From JAJFUE01 sp039683515 (GTDB lineage Bacteria; Sumerlaeota; Sumerlaeia; MVZB01), in contig JBDKRG010000050.1 of assembly GCA_039683515.1 (NCBI GenBank), positions 1-59,871 of the forward strand: DNA of 59,871 nucleotides. The letters run 5' to 3'. The notes beneath the pieces were generated by a model that was given only the letters and a program-made list of their open reading frames with translations, was not told where the DNA came from and made no database searches. The stretch's first letter is position 1. Every line of letters starts with the position of its first letter. The position numbers and the translations under genes are program-made. Positions 14,803 through 22,554 of this stretch are shown here, in pieces.

Positions 14803-15789
14803 GTTCATCCGGCTCATATCGTGGTCGATGAGCGCTTTTACCATGGCCGAAAGGGTCATCTTCGGCTCCCAGCCTAGGAGTCTTTTCGCGTCCTCGATGT
14901 TGCCGAACGTGTGCTGGCGGTCGCCGGGGTGGCAGCGGGTCGGGTCGACGCGAACGTGGCTCATGTCGAGACCGAGTTGCGAAAACGCCTCGCGGACCCA
15001 GTCGCCGGTCGTCATGGTGCGGCCCGAGGCCAGGACAAGATCGGCGGGCGCCGGCATCGCGCCCATGCGCGCGAAGGCGTCGACAAGCTCCGGGGCCCAC
15101 GACCAGTCGCGGCGCGTCTCGAGCGAACCGAGCTCGATCGCGTCCTGCTGCCCAAGCGCCACCCTCACCGCATTGGCGACGATGCCGCGCTCGACGAAGT
15201 GCTCGGGCCGGCGCGTCGAGGTGTGGTTGAAGAAGATCGCGACCGAGGCGCGCAGGTTGAACGCGTCGCGGTAGTAATGCACGTATTGATGCGCCATGAC
15301 CTTGCTGGTGGCGTACGGGTTGGTCGCGCGGAACGGAGTCGTGGGCAGAAGGCCGTTGGTCGCCGCGTCGTGGTCGAAGCAGTCGCACGAGCCGGCCGTG
15401 ACCATCGAGGAGCCGGGGCAGTGGCGGCGGATCGCATCGAGGATGTAGATCGTCCCCATCGCGTTGGCCTGCGCCGTCATCAGCGGCTCTTTCCACGAGA
15501 TGAAGACGGAGCTCTGCGCGGCGAGGTGATAGATGACGTGCGGGGAGCGGGCCTTGATCGCGCACTCGACGGCGGCCTGGTCGCGGAGGTCGCACGGAAC
15601 AAGCTCGATCGGGCCGAGTTCGTCGCGGATTTCATGGGCCTTGTCCATCTCGGCGTGATGGACGAGCGCGACGACTTCGCAGCCGCGCGCCAGAAGCATC
15701 CGCGCCAGATAATAGCCGTCCTGGCCGGTCAGGCCCGTGATCATCACCCGCTGATTCTTTGGAAGCTCGACGCAGTGTGTATTTTCCAT
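14794..15789 (-). CDS. NAD-dependent sugar-nucleotide epimerase/dehydratase (GDP-mannose 4,6-dehydratase-like)
   Basis: This 331-residue extended SDR enzyme has the Rossmann motif MITGLTGQDGYYLARMLL characteristic of GDP-mannose 4,6-dehydratases, YHLAAQSSVFISWKEP, the catalytic NPYATSKVMAHQYVHYYR (Tyr-x3-Lys) and the substrate loop NHTSTRRPEHFVERGI. The segment that normally reads SSSE(M/L)(F/Y)G is GSCDCFD here, so the usual catalytic Glu appears replaced by Asp. The product may therefore be a variant GDP-sugar dehydratase, reductase or epimerase. It starts 48 bases after the activator gene of the dehydratase set, and its last residues are encoded in a dispersed repeat. Confidence 0.82.
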   Translation of the reverse strand: MENTHCVELPKNQRVMITGLTGQDGYYLARMLLARGCEVVALVHHAEMDKAHEIRDELGPIELVPCDLRDQAAVECAIKARSPHVIYHLAAQSSVFISWKEPLMTAQANAMGTIYILDAIRRHCPGSSMVTAGSCDCFDHDAATNGLLPTTPFRATNPYATSKVMAHQYVHYYRDAFNLRASVAIFFNHTSTRRPEHFVERGIVANAVRVALGQQDAIELGSLETRRDWSWAPELVDAFARMGAMPAPADLVLASGRTMTTGDWVREAFSQLGLDMSHVRVDPTRCHPGDRQHTFGNIEDAKRLLGWEPKMTLSAMVKALIDHDMSRMNKS

Positions 15790-15837
15790 GTTTTATTCCA
15801 TATTCATCTAATATGTTTCGAGTTTCTGGTTTCGAGT

Positions 15838-16605
15838 TCATTTCATTGCGATCAGGGCTGCGCCGAGGGCGCCGGTCATTCTTGGATCGGGAACGGTTTC
15901 GACCGGGCGCGCGAGGCGGGTGGATAAAGCCTCGCGCATGCCGGGGATCAGCGCGACGCCGCCGGTGAAGACGACCGGCTCGTCGACGCGGCGGCCGGCC
16001 ATCGCGCACACGCGCGAGGCGATCGTCGCCTGCACGCCGGCCGCGATCGACTCCGGAGGCGTGCCGGCCGCGAGCAGGCCGATGATCTCGGTCTCGGCGA
16101 ACACGACGCACATGCTGCTGATCGTGGCGGCTTCGCCGGCGCGCGCGGCAAGCTTGCCGAGGCCGTTCAGGCCGTCGCCCAGCCGGCCGGCGACGACTTC
16201 GAGAAAGCGGCCGGTGCCGGCGGCGCAGCGGTCGTTCATCGCGAAGTCCTGGACGGCGCCGCGCGCGTCGAGGCGGATGAGCTTGCTGTCCTGGCCGCCG
16301 ATTTCGATGATCGTGCGCGCGTGCGGGGCCTGATGGCGCACGCCGCGCGCGTGGCAGGTGATCTCGGTGACGGTGCGGTCGGCGACGCCGATCAGGTTGC
16401 GGCCGTAGCCGGTCGCGATGACGGACTTGATGCTCTCGCGGGCGAGGCCGGCTTCGGCGAGGAGCCGCTCGAGCAGGTCCATCGCGAGGCGCTCCTGCTC
16501 GATCCCCTGGTCGACCTGGCCGGCGGCGACCACCTCGCGGGACTCGCCGTCCAGCAAGACGATCTTGATCGCGCGCGAGCCGGCGTCGATCCCAACAGCA
16601 ATCAT
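15838..16605 (-). CDS. 2-hydroxyacyl-CoA dehydratase activator (BcrA/BadF/HgdC ATPase family)
   Basis: This 255-residue ASKHA-fold ATPase injects an electron, at the cost of ATP, into 2-hydroxyacyl-CoA dehydratases or related reductases. The phosphate-binding start is AVGIDAGSRAIKIVLLDG, with EIGGQDSK in the middle and FTGGVA near the end. The two cysteines that hold the bridging [4Fe-4S] cluster are present at residues 127 (NDRCAAGTG) and 166 (SSMCVVFAETE), the same spacing as in characterised HgdC. The start overlaps the previous stop by four bases and has AAGGAG six bases upstream. It is the last of three overlapping genes. Confidence 0.92.
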   Translation of the reverse strand: MIAVGIDAGSRAIKIVLLDGESREVVAAGQVDQGIEQERLAMDLLERLLAEAGLARESIKSVIATGYGRNLIGVADRTVTEITCHARGVRHQAPHARTIIEIGGQDSKLIRLDARGAVQDFAMNDRCAAGTGRFLEVVAGRLGDGLNGLGKLAARAGEAATISSMCVVFAETEIIGLLAAGTPPESIAAGVQATIASRVCAMAGRRVDEPVVFTGGVALIPGMREALSTRLARPVETVPDPRMTGALGAALIAMK

Positions 16606-18041
16606 CGGCTTCTCCTTGCCTTCACGGTCTCGACCAAAGCCTCGAGGCGGCCGGCGATCTGCGGCGACAGGGCGTCGCTCACCGGCGGGACTTCAATTTC
16701 GATCACCGGCCAGCCGCGGCGGCGCGCCTCGCGGGCGATGACCTCGCCCTCGGTGGCGCAGTGGCTCGCGCCGGGGATGCGCGAAACGACGATGGCCTCG
16801 GCGCCGAACAGCGCCATCTCGGCCAGAATGCGCCCGGCGCGGTCGCGGGCCGGGCCGGCCATCGGGTCGGCGAGCGCCGAGCGCGCCAGCGACTCCATCG
16901 GCGGCAGGGCCTCGGGGATCTCGTCGAGCGCGTGCGAAAAGAGGTAGTCGGTGCCGCAGACGCGGCCGCCGCAGGCCTCCAGCAGATTCATCACGCGCAA
17001 ATCCGCCACAGGATTGACCCAGAAAACGCGCGCGGCATCAAGCGAGAAATGTCCCTCGCGGTTTTCGACCCGGCGCCGGGCCTCGGCGAGAAGTTCTTTG
17101 AGCACCTCCAGGCACTCGGCGCGGTCGGAGCAGAAATGGATGATGAGCATCTCGGCGATGAGCAGCTCGAGCGACGGGAGCGGGGCGAGCGGGGCGGTGA
17201 AGACAACGCGCCGGAGCTCGGCGAGCGCGCGGCGGTTTTCGTTCGCAATGGCAATCCCGTCGGCGAGCATCGCGTCGGTGAGCTTGCGGCCGGCGAGGTC
17301 TTCGAGCGCGGCGCGGATGCGCTCGAGTTCGCCGTGGACGAACTCGACCTGCGAGCGCGGCGCTCTCAATCGCGGGAACGCCACTCTCCGGAGTGGCGAT
17401 TTTTCTCCAGAGCCGATCAGGAGATCGGCGTTCCCAGGCAGATCGACCGCCTCTTCATCCAGTTCCGGCTCGCGGCGGTGAGGGATTTCCCACCACAGGA
17501 TCGGGTGGCCGAGTCCCTCGACGCGCTGGGCGATCGCCGAGAAGTCGTCGCACGTCGCGCCGACGCTCGAGATGAGCAGGTCGGGGGTGGGGAACTTCGT
17601 CTTCGTGGCGAACGCGCCGAGCATCGCCCGCACCGGGCAGAAACTCTCGTTCACGCCGAGCGAGTCGGCGACCGCGAGGAGCCTGTCGTCCAGCTCCATG
17701 ACGCACGGGATCCACCACGCGCCGTCGGGGTAGAACGCCACGACCTCCGGAAGCGACCACGCCATGACCGGCACCGTGCCGAGGTCCTTCATCGTGCCGA
17801 CGATTTTCTTGCCCGCGTCGCGCGCCGCAAACAGTCGCTCCTCTTCGCTCAATAGGAAATTCCAGAGCCGCAGCGCGGCCGGCGAGTTGTCGAACTTGAG
17901 GCGCGAGAGGCGGCGGTCGCCGTCCTCGAAGTGACGACCGAGCCGGCCGCCGTAGGCGGGCTCGCGCAGGCCCGCGGCGGCGAGCCGGGCATGGCGTTCG
18001 TCCCACTGGGCAAGCGTGAGCTGGCGCGGGGGCTCGTTCAT
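16602..18041 (-). CDS. 2-hydroxyacyl-CoA dehydratase family subunit (larger)
   Basis: This 479-residue protein belongs to the HgdA/HgdB (D-component) family of iron-sulfur dehydratases and reductases. Features include an N-terminal lead KKIVGTMKDLGTVPVMAW, cysteines in NESFCPVRAMLGAF and SSVGATCDDFSAIAQRV that fit cluster ligation, and a C-terminal domain with RVCGTDYLFSHALDEIPEAL and SRIPGASHCATEGEVIARE. The start at 18041 overlaps the stop of the upstream gene in ATGA; an in-frame extension to 18188 is not supported. The substrate is unknown. No CoA-transferase or acyl-CoA dehydrogenase is nearby, which is unusual for an amino-acid fermentation cluster. Confidence 0.85.
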   Translation of the reverse strand: MNEPPRQLTLAQWDERHARLAAAGLREPAYGGRLGRHFEDGDRRLSRLKFDNSPAALRLWNFLLSEEERLFAARDAGKKIVGTMKDLGTVPVMAWSLPEVVAFYPDGAWWIPCVMELDDRLLAVADSLGVNESFCPVRAMLGAFATKTKFPTPDLLISSVGATCDDFSAIAQRVEGLGHPILWWEIPHRREPELDEEAVDLPGNADLLIGSGEKSPLRRVAFPRLRAPRSQVEFVHGELERIRAALEDLAGRKLTDAMLADGIAIANENRRALAELRRVVFTAPLAPLPSLELLIAEMLIIHFCSDRAECLEVLKELLAEARRRVENREGHFSLDAARVFWVNPVADLRVMNLLEACGGRVCGTDYLFSHALDEIPEALPPMESLARSALADPMAGPARDRAGRILAEMALFGAEAIVVSRIPGASHCATEGEVIAREARRRGWPVIEIEVPPVSDALSPQIAGRLEALVETVKARRSR

Positions 18042-19015
18042 TGCAGCATCTCGAGGAAGGATTGCAGGCGGGTCAGCGCCGAGCCGCCGGGCGCGGGTTC
18101 GTCCGCGACATCGAGCTCGACCATCGGCAGGCCCGGCCAGTGGCGGATCCGCTCGGCCTCGGCGCGCCACGTGTCGCACCACAGGCACGTGCGGAAGACG
18201 ATGCCGCGCACGCCGCGCTGCTTGAGCTCGGCTCCCAGGTACCGGAACAGGCCGGCGTTGGGCCGGCGGAAGGCCGAGGGGATTTCGAAGTAGAGACCCG
18301 CGAGCGCGAACAAGGGATCGGAATGGCCGGTCAGATCGCGGCGATCCAGATTGCCGGGGAGCGAGCGCTCGCCGCTCGCGGTGGCGTCGAGCACGATCGC
18401 GCCGCCGGCTTTCTCGACCGTGTCGAACAAATCCAGATGCGAGGCCATCACCGGGCTGCCGATCAGGGCCAATGGAACCCCGACGGGTTTGAGTCCGCCC
18501 GAAGGCGGGACGACGAACGCTTGACCGTTTTCGAAATAGCCGGCAAGCGCGCGGGCGTAAGGAGGCGATGCCATCGCTCCCCTCGCCTCGCGGAGCGCGC
18601 GGCGGATGCGGTCGTGGTCGAGCATGATTTCAATGAGCCGGTCGCGCGACGGCGAATGGCCGCCGAGATCGATCAGGAACTCGCTCAGCCGCCGAAGCTC
18701 GCCGACGTAGAGGCGCAGCGAGGCCGTGGTCTCGCAGGTCGAGGGCATGTTGAAGACAAAGGCGGGGCGCTCGGCGAATTCGGCGAGGCGGCGCATCTGG
18801 TCGCAGGCGGTGACGAAAATGAACGGGCCGGCGGAGCGGTTGCATTCGCCCAGGAACGCGCGGGCATACGGGCAGAGGCCGCTCAGATGATCGAGGCCGT
18901 CGTTGGCCGCGAGGCGCGGCAGCATGCGCCGCGCCCGCAGCCCGTGCGCCTCGATCCACTCGGCGGGAATGTAAGGGCTGGTGTAAGTGACTTCGCCCAC
19001 CGGTATCCGCACCAT
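18038..19015 (-). CDS. 2-hydroxyacyl-CoA dehydratase family subunit (smaller)
   Basis: This 325-residue second subunit is related to the larger one downstream. It begins VGEVTYTSPYIPAEWIEAHGL, like HgdB/BcrB-type proteins, and has candidate cluster ligands in HLSGLCPYARAF, FVTACDQMRR and VFRTCLWCDTW (the latter in the C-terminal domain). It is the first gene of a three-gene set: its stop overlaps the next start by four bases, and that gene overlaps the activator by four. This fixed order (subunit, subunit, activator) implies a complete two-component enzyme that requires low-potential reduction, probably under anoxic conditions. A [8Fe-9S] double-cubane protein of the same superfamily is an alternative reading. 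Confidence 0.85.
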   Translation of the reverse strand: MVRIPVGEVTYTSPYIPAEWIEAHGLRARRMLPRLAANDGLDHLSGLCPYARAFLGECNRSAGPFIFVTACDQMRRLAEFAERPAFVFNMPSTCETTASLRLYVGELRRLSEFLIDLGGHSPSRDRLIEIMLDHDRIRRALREARGAMASPPYARALAGYFENGQAFVVPPSGGLKPVGVPLALIGSPVMASHLDLFDTVEKAGGAIVLDATASGERSLPGNLDRRDLTGHSDPLFALAGLYFEIPSAFRRPNAGLFRYLGAELKQRGVRGIVFRTCLWCDTWRAEAERIRHWPGLPMVELDVADEPAPGGSALTRLQSFLEMLQ

Positions 19016-19052
19016 GCCAACAATCTTCTTAGCGTGTCGGGCATGCCCTTAA

Positions 19053-19205
19053 GCGCTGTAAGCGCGAAAGAAAACAGCCTGGGGCGTAGCGAAGCGAAGC
19101 CCCAGGCTGGTCTTTCGCTCTTTCAGAGCTTCTGCCGTCTTTTGCTCGTTCCCTGGGGCTGCGCTTCGCTACGCCCCAGGCTATGATCTCTTGCGCCTTC
19201 AGCGC
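19053..19205. repeat. Complete symmetrical GCGC / CCTGGGGC element
   Basis: Order of parts: palindrome GCGCTGTAAGCGC (19053-19065), 29-bp hairpin module (19078-19106), CTTTCGCTCTTTCAGAGCTT block (about 19112-19131), inverted 29-bp module (19152-19180) and GCGCCTTCAGCGC (19193-19205). The whole element is roughly palindromic. It fills the space between the dehydratase operon and glyS; the rest of 19206-19341 shows no gene. Confidence 0.85.
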
Positions 19206-19341
19206 ATCAATCGAATCAAGGACGCTTGACACGTATTCGGTTAAAAGCCGACGATTTTTTCACATTTCGGGAGCATATGCTTATTCCCGCTGAATCATCA
19301 GCACAACGAATTCCGCATGAAGGCGGGACTACGAACGAAAT

Positions 19342-20844
19342 TTACACCTCGACCGGCTCTTCGACCTTGGGCGGAACCATGACGACCTTCTCGACGAGGT
19401 ACTCTTCCATGCGGTCCAGCTCGACGCGCTCCTGGGTCATCTGGTCGCGCTCGCGGACGGTGGCCTTGCCGTCCTCGAGCGACTCGACGTCGATCGTCAC
19501 GCAGAACGGCGTGCCGATCTCGTCCTGGCGCCGGTAGAGCTTGCCGATCGCCGCCGTGTCGTCATAGACCGCCTTCCAGTGCCTCATGAGGTCGCTCCTG
19601 AGCTTGTGGCATTTCTCCACGATTTCGCCGCGCTTCTTGAGGAGCGGCAGGACGGCGACCTTGATCGGCGCCAGGGCCGGGTGCAGCCGCAGCACGACGC
19701 GCTGGCGGTCGAGGACCGTTTCCTCGTCGTAGGCGTCGATCAGGAAACACATGACGGTGCGGTCGACGCCGGCGGCCGGCTCGATCACGTACGGCGTGTA
19801 CTTGGTGTTCGTCTCGGGGTCGAAATACTGGAGGTCCTTGCCGGTGGCTTCCATGTGCTTGGTCAGGTCGTAGTCGCCGCGGTGGGCGATCCCTTCGAGC
19901 TCGCCCCAGCCCATCGGGAAGTGATACTCGACGTCGTGGCACATGCGGCTGTAGTGCGCCAGTTCGTCCTTGTCGTGCTGGCGCAGGCGCAGGTTTTCCT
20001 TCTTGATGCCGTAGCGAACATACCAGTTGTAGCGCTCGGCGACCCAGTGCTTGTAGGCCTCGACGTCGGTCCCCGGCTTGCAGAAATATTCCATCTCCAT
20101 CTGCTCGAACTCGAGCGTGCGGAAGACGAACGCCTTGGTCGTGATCTCGTTGCGGAAACTGCGGCCGATCTGCGCGAGGCCGAACGGCAGCTTGCGCCGC
20201 ATCGTGCCGCGGCAGTTTTCGAAGTTGACGAACATCCCCTGCGCGGTCTCGGGGCGCAGGAAGACGGTCGAGGCGGCGTCCTCGATCGGGCCGACGTGCG
20301 TGCGGAACAGGAGATTGAACAGGCGCGGCTCGGTGAGTTCCTTTTTGCCGCACGCCGGGCAGGTCGTCGTCGAGCCCATGTATTCGATCTTGTCGACGCG
20401 CTCGAACATCCGGCCGTCGACCTGATGGCCGGCCAGGATCGTCTTGCCGGGGATGGCGTAGCCGAGCTCGATCTCGAACTGGCCGTCGCCGTTGCCGGCC
20501 ACGGCGCCCGTGACCTTGTAGCGGGCCTTGTAGTCTTCCAGGTGGTCGGCGCGGTAGCGCGCGCGGCAGCTCTTGCAGTCGACGAGCGGGTCGGTGAAAT
20601 TCTCGACGTGGCCCGACGTGCGCCAGACCTCGGGGTTCATCAGGATCGAGCACTCGATGCCGTCGACGTCGTCGCGCTCCTGGGTCATGGCGCGCCACCA
20701 GGCGTTGCGGACGTTGCGCTTGAGCTCGGCGCCGAGCGGGCCGTAATCGTAGCAGGCCTGCATGCCGCCGTAGATCTCGCTGGACTGGAAGATGATCCCG
20801 CGCCGCTTGCACAGGGAGATGATGGTATCGAGCGAAACCGCCAT
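19342..20844 (-). CDS. glyS: Glycyl-tRNA synthetase (single-chain, dimeric type)
   Basis: This 500-residue class II enzyme charges tRNA-Gly and is of the alpha2 type rather than the two-gene glyQ/glyS type. Visible blocks are RGIIFQSSEIYGGMQACYDY and YGPLGAELKRNVRNAWW (motif 1 region), FRNEITTKAFVFRTLEFEQM (motif 2), and motif 3 and the anticodon domain towards the end (AAGVDRTVMCFLIDAYDEE, LAPIKVAVLPLL). Zinc-like cysteine pairs occur in DCKSCRARY and TTCPACGKKE. The start at 20844 (MAVSLDTIISLCKRRG) aligns with family N termini; 12 extra upstream residues are not supported. No T-box-like leader was recognised. Confidence 0.96.
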   Translation of the reverse strand: MAVSLDTIISLCKRRGIIFQSSEIYGGMQACYDYGPLGAELKRNVRNAWWRAMTQERDDVDGIECSILMNPEVWRTSGHVENFTDPLVDCKSCRARYRADHLEDYKARYKVTGAVAGNGDGQFEIELGYAIPGKTILAGHQVDGRMFERVDKIEYMGSTTTCPACGKKELTEPRLFNLLFRTHVGPIEDAASTVFLRPETAQGMFVNFENCRGTMRRKLPFGLAQIGRSFRNEITTKAFVFRTLEFEQMEMEYFCKPGTDVEAYKHWVAERYNWYVRYGIKKENLRLRQHDKDELAHYSRMCHDVEYHFPMGWGELEGIAHRGDYDLTKHMEATGKDLQYFDPETNTKYTPYVIEPAAGVDRTVMCFLIDAYDEETVLDRQRVVLRLHPALAPIKVAVLPLLKKRGEIVEKCHKLRSDLMRHWKAVYDDTAAIGKLYRRQDEIGTPFCVTIDVESLEDGKATVRERDQMTQERVELDRMEEYLVEKVVMVPPKVEEPVEV

Positions 20845-20944
20845 GAGAGGAAGCCCTTTAGTGTGATGGCCGCGCCGCACATCGGCGGCGCGGGTGCATT
20901 CCCAATAGGGTTATCACACGCCGCGGGCGGATGCAAGCCACGCC

Positions 20945-20983
20945 GTTCGTGCGTCGTGCGTCGTTCGTCGTAATCGTAATCGC
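20945..20983. repeat. GATTACGA/GCACGA-type simple repeat
   Basis: Short units reading TCGTGCG, TCGTTCG and TCGTAATCGTAATCG make a low-complexity patch, the reverse complement of the GATTACGATTACGAGCACG type seen at 32304-32348, 41406-41490, 44521-44607, 45000-45036 and 59744-59760. It lies upstream of glyS. The rest of 20984-21202 shows no convincing gene. Confidence 0.75.
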
Positions 20984-21202
20984 CGATTGCGGATGATGCC
21001 TGAAAGCGCTGAAAAAAATGTGACGATGTGGAACCGCGACAGCGGTTCAAAAACATCATCCATTGCAATTCGGAGACATTACATGGTGGCTCCCCCGACA
21101 GCACGGGCCGGATATCGATCGAAGATATTCCGCAGGCCGGCGCCGGCGGCATCAGGTTCACAGGCCCGAACAATCACCATGCCGGTTTCAACAAAACATG
21201 CC

Positions 21203-21238
21203 TTGAGTCAGAATATATGCCATGTTAATATTATTATG
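21203..21238 (+). promoter_or_regulatory. Promoter and likely operator of the vapBC pair
   Basis: TTGAGT (21203-21208), 17 bases and TAATAT (21226-21231) make a good sigma-70 promoter in an AT-rich patch. An imperfect 18-bp palindrome centred on TAATATTA (21221-21238, ends CAT..ATG, 14 of 18 positions symmetric) overlaps the -10 box. It is a natural binding site for autorepression by an AbrB-fold antitoxin. Confidence 0.55.
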
Positions 21239-21273
21239 TCATTTATGTTGATTGATGCCACGGGAGGCTTTTC

Positions 21274-21531
21274 ATGGGAAACGCGTTTCGCGCCACGGTT
21301 CGGGTGACCCATGGCGGGCGGATCGTCATACCGGCGGAGGTTCGCGAAAGCCTCCAGATGGGAATCGGCGAGGAGCTGGTTCTTACCGTCGAAGCCGATC
21401 ACGCGACGCTGACGAATGCAAAGGTCGCCCGGCGCAAGGCCCGCGAAAAGGTCCGCAAATACGTCCCGCCGGGAACGAGCCTCAGCCGGGAACTGATGGC
21501 CGAGCGCAAGGCCGAGGCAAAACATGAATAA
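21274..21531 (+). CDS. vapB: AbrB/SpoVT-type antitoxin (VapB-like)
   Basis: The 85-residue protein has an N-terminal swapped-hairpin DNA-binding domain (RATVRVTHGGRIVIPAEVRE, LQMGIGEELVLTVEADHATL) and a charged C-terminal tail (RELMAERKAEAKHE) that would thread into the toxin. It should neutralise the PIN toxin encoded immediately downstream and repress its own promoter. The ribosome site GGGAGG lies six to seven bases before the ATG. Its stop codon overlaps the toxin start by eight bases. Confidence 0.88.
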   Translation: MGNAFRATVRVTHGGRIVIPAEVRESLQMGIGEELVLTVEADHATLTNAKVARRKAREKVRKYVPPGTSLSRELMAERKAEAKHE

Positions 21532-21940
21532 GGCGAACGTCATCGATGCCTCGGCGATCCTGGCTTATCTGCAGCAGGAGAAGGGGGAGGACGCCGTCGA
21601 GGCGGCGCTCGACGCCGGCGCGGCGTGGATCTCGGCCGTCAATGCGTGCGAGGTTCTTGGAAAACTCTGCGAAAAGGGAATGCCGATCGAGGAGGCGCAG
21701 GGCGCGCTCGACGATCTCGGATTGGTCGTGAAGAATTTCGACCCTGAATCGGCCCGCATCGCCGCGGCCATGCGGGTGCGGACCATGCCGATTGGGGCCT
21801 CCCTCGGCGACCGGGCCTGCCTCGCGCTCGCGCAGCATGCGGCCCAATCGGGCGCGACACCCACCGTTTACACCGCCGAGCACGCCTGGGCCAAGCTCAG
21901 ATGGCCTTTCAAAATCGCCGTCATCCGCGCCAAGCCATGA
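21524..21940 (+). CDS. vapC: PIN-domain ribonuclease toxin (VapC-like)
   Basis: This 138-residue PIN nuclease would cleave RNA, often tRNA or rRNA in this family, when freed from its antitoxin. Acidic residues fall at the expected places: Asp8 (NVIDASAIL), Glu43 (VNACEVLGKL) and Asp96 (LGDRACLALA). The fourth position is Glu119 (YTAEHAW), where Asp is more common. Full length for the family, with no frameshift. It overlaps the antitoxin gene by eight bases, so translation is coupled. Confidence 0.9.
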   Translation: MNKANVIDASAILAYLQQEKGEDAVEAALDAGAAWISAVNACEVLGKLCEKGMPIEEAQGALDDLGLVVKNFDPESARIAAAMRVRTMPIGASLGDRACLALAQHAAQSGATPTVYTAEHAWAKLRWPFKIAVIRAKP

Positions 21941-21987
21941 AATCCGGCCCCCCCAAAATAAATTAGTCATCAGTTCCGATTATGGGG

Positions 21988-22016
21988 TTGACAGACGCCG
22001 GCGGATCGTGCAGGAT
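21988..22016 (+). promoter_or_regulatory. Possible promoter of the RRM protein gene
   Basis: A consensus TTGACA (21988-21993) is followed after 17 bases by CAGGAT (22011-22016), a weak -10. The leader would be about 155 bases and ends in the hairpin GTCGATT-G-AATCGAC (22149-22163) directly before the ribosome site, a possible control element for this cold-shock-like gene. Apart from this, 21941-22176 holds nothing recognisable. Confidence 0.35.
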
Positions 22017-22176
22017 CATTCCGTGATTATCTTGCCACCGCCTCTCTTGCACTGCCGAATTTCAAATTCCTGCAAAAGATTAATGGCCAACAGGATACTC
22101 CGGGACCGGACGCATCCCAGATCGATCACCCGCGTCTAATTCAGCAGAGTCGATTGAATCGACGAGAGGTACTATC

Positions 22177-22485
22177 ATGAAACTGTACGTAGGCAACCTG
22201 AGCTACGACACCACCGAATCCGAGCTTAGCCAGCTCTTCGGGCAGCACGGCGCGGTGACTTCGGTCGCCGTCATCAAGGACCGTGAGACCGGTCGCGCCA
22301 AGGGATTCGGCTTTGTCGAATTCTCCAGCGACGACGACGCCCGGGCCGCCATCGCGGCGCTCGACGGCAAGGAAGTCGGCGGCCGTTCGATCAAGGTCAA
22401 CGAAGCCCGCCCGCAGACCTCGGGCGGCGGCTTCGGCGGCGGCCGCGGCGGCAACCGCGGCGGCAACCGTGGCGGCTGGCGCTAG
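22177..22485 (+). CDS. Glycine-rich RRM RNA-binding protein
   Basis: The 102-residue protein is one RNA recognition motif (RNP2 LYVGNL at the start, RNP1 KGFGFVEF in the middle) followed by a GGGFGGGRGGNRGG tail. It binds single-stranded RNA; bacterial members, best known in cyanobacteria, are often cold-induced and act as RNA chaperones. The ribosome site GAGAGG is well placed. It is monocistronic with its own terminator. Confidence 0.95.
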   Translation: MKLYVGNLSYDTTESELSQLFGQHGAVTSVAVIKDRETGRAKGFGFVEFSSDDDARAAIAALDGKEVGGRSIKVNEARPQTSGGGFGGGRGGNRGGNRGGWR

Positions 22486-22506
22486 GCCAAACCCCGGTTG
22501 GGTTCC

Positions 22507-22540
22507 AAGACCGCCCTGGTTTCCAGGGCGGTCTTTCTTA
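22507..22540. terminator. Bidirectional terminator between the RRM gene and the beta-helix gene
   Basis: A perfect 13-bp stem AAGACCGCCCTGG/CCAGGGCGGTCTT with a three-base loop, followed by TCTTATT on the plus strand. It sits between two convergent genes, so it can serve both. Confidence 0.88.
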
Positions 22541-22554
22541 TTCCGGCCGGGCGG

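Noticed and set aside
20845..21000. glyS leader considered as a T-box or glycine riboswitch
   Set aside because: It contains a simple repeat and one GC hairpin but no T-box sequence or tandem aptamer pattern.
20685..21307. Frames at 20685-21173 (minus) and 20987-21307 (plus) in the gap before vapB
   Set aside because: They overlap glyS, repeats or vapB, lack ribosome sites and show no recognisable fold; the AT-rich part is better explained as promoter.
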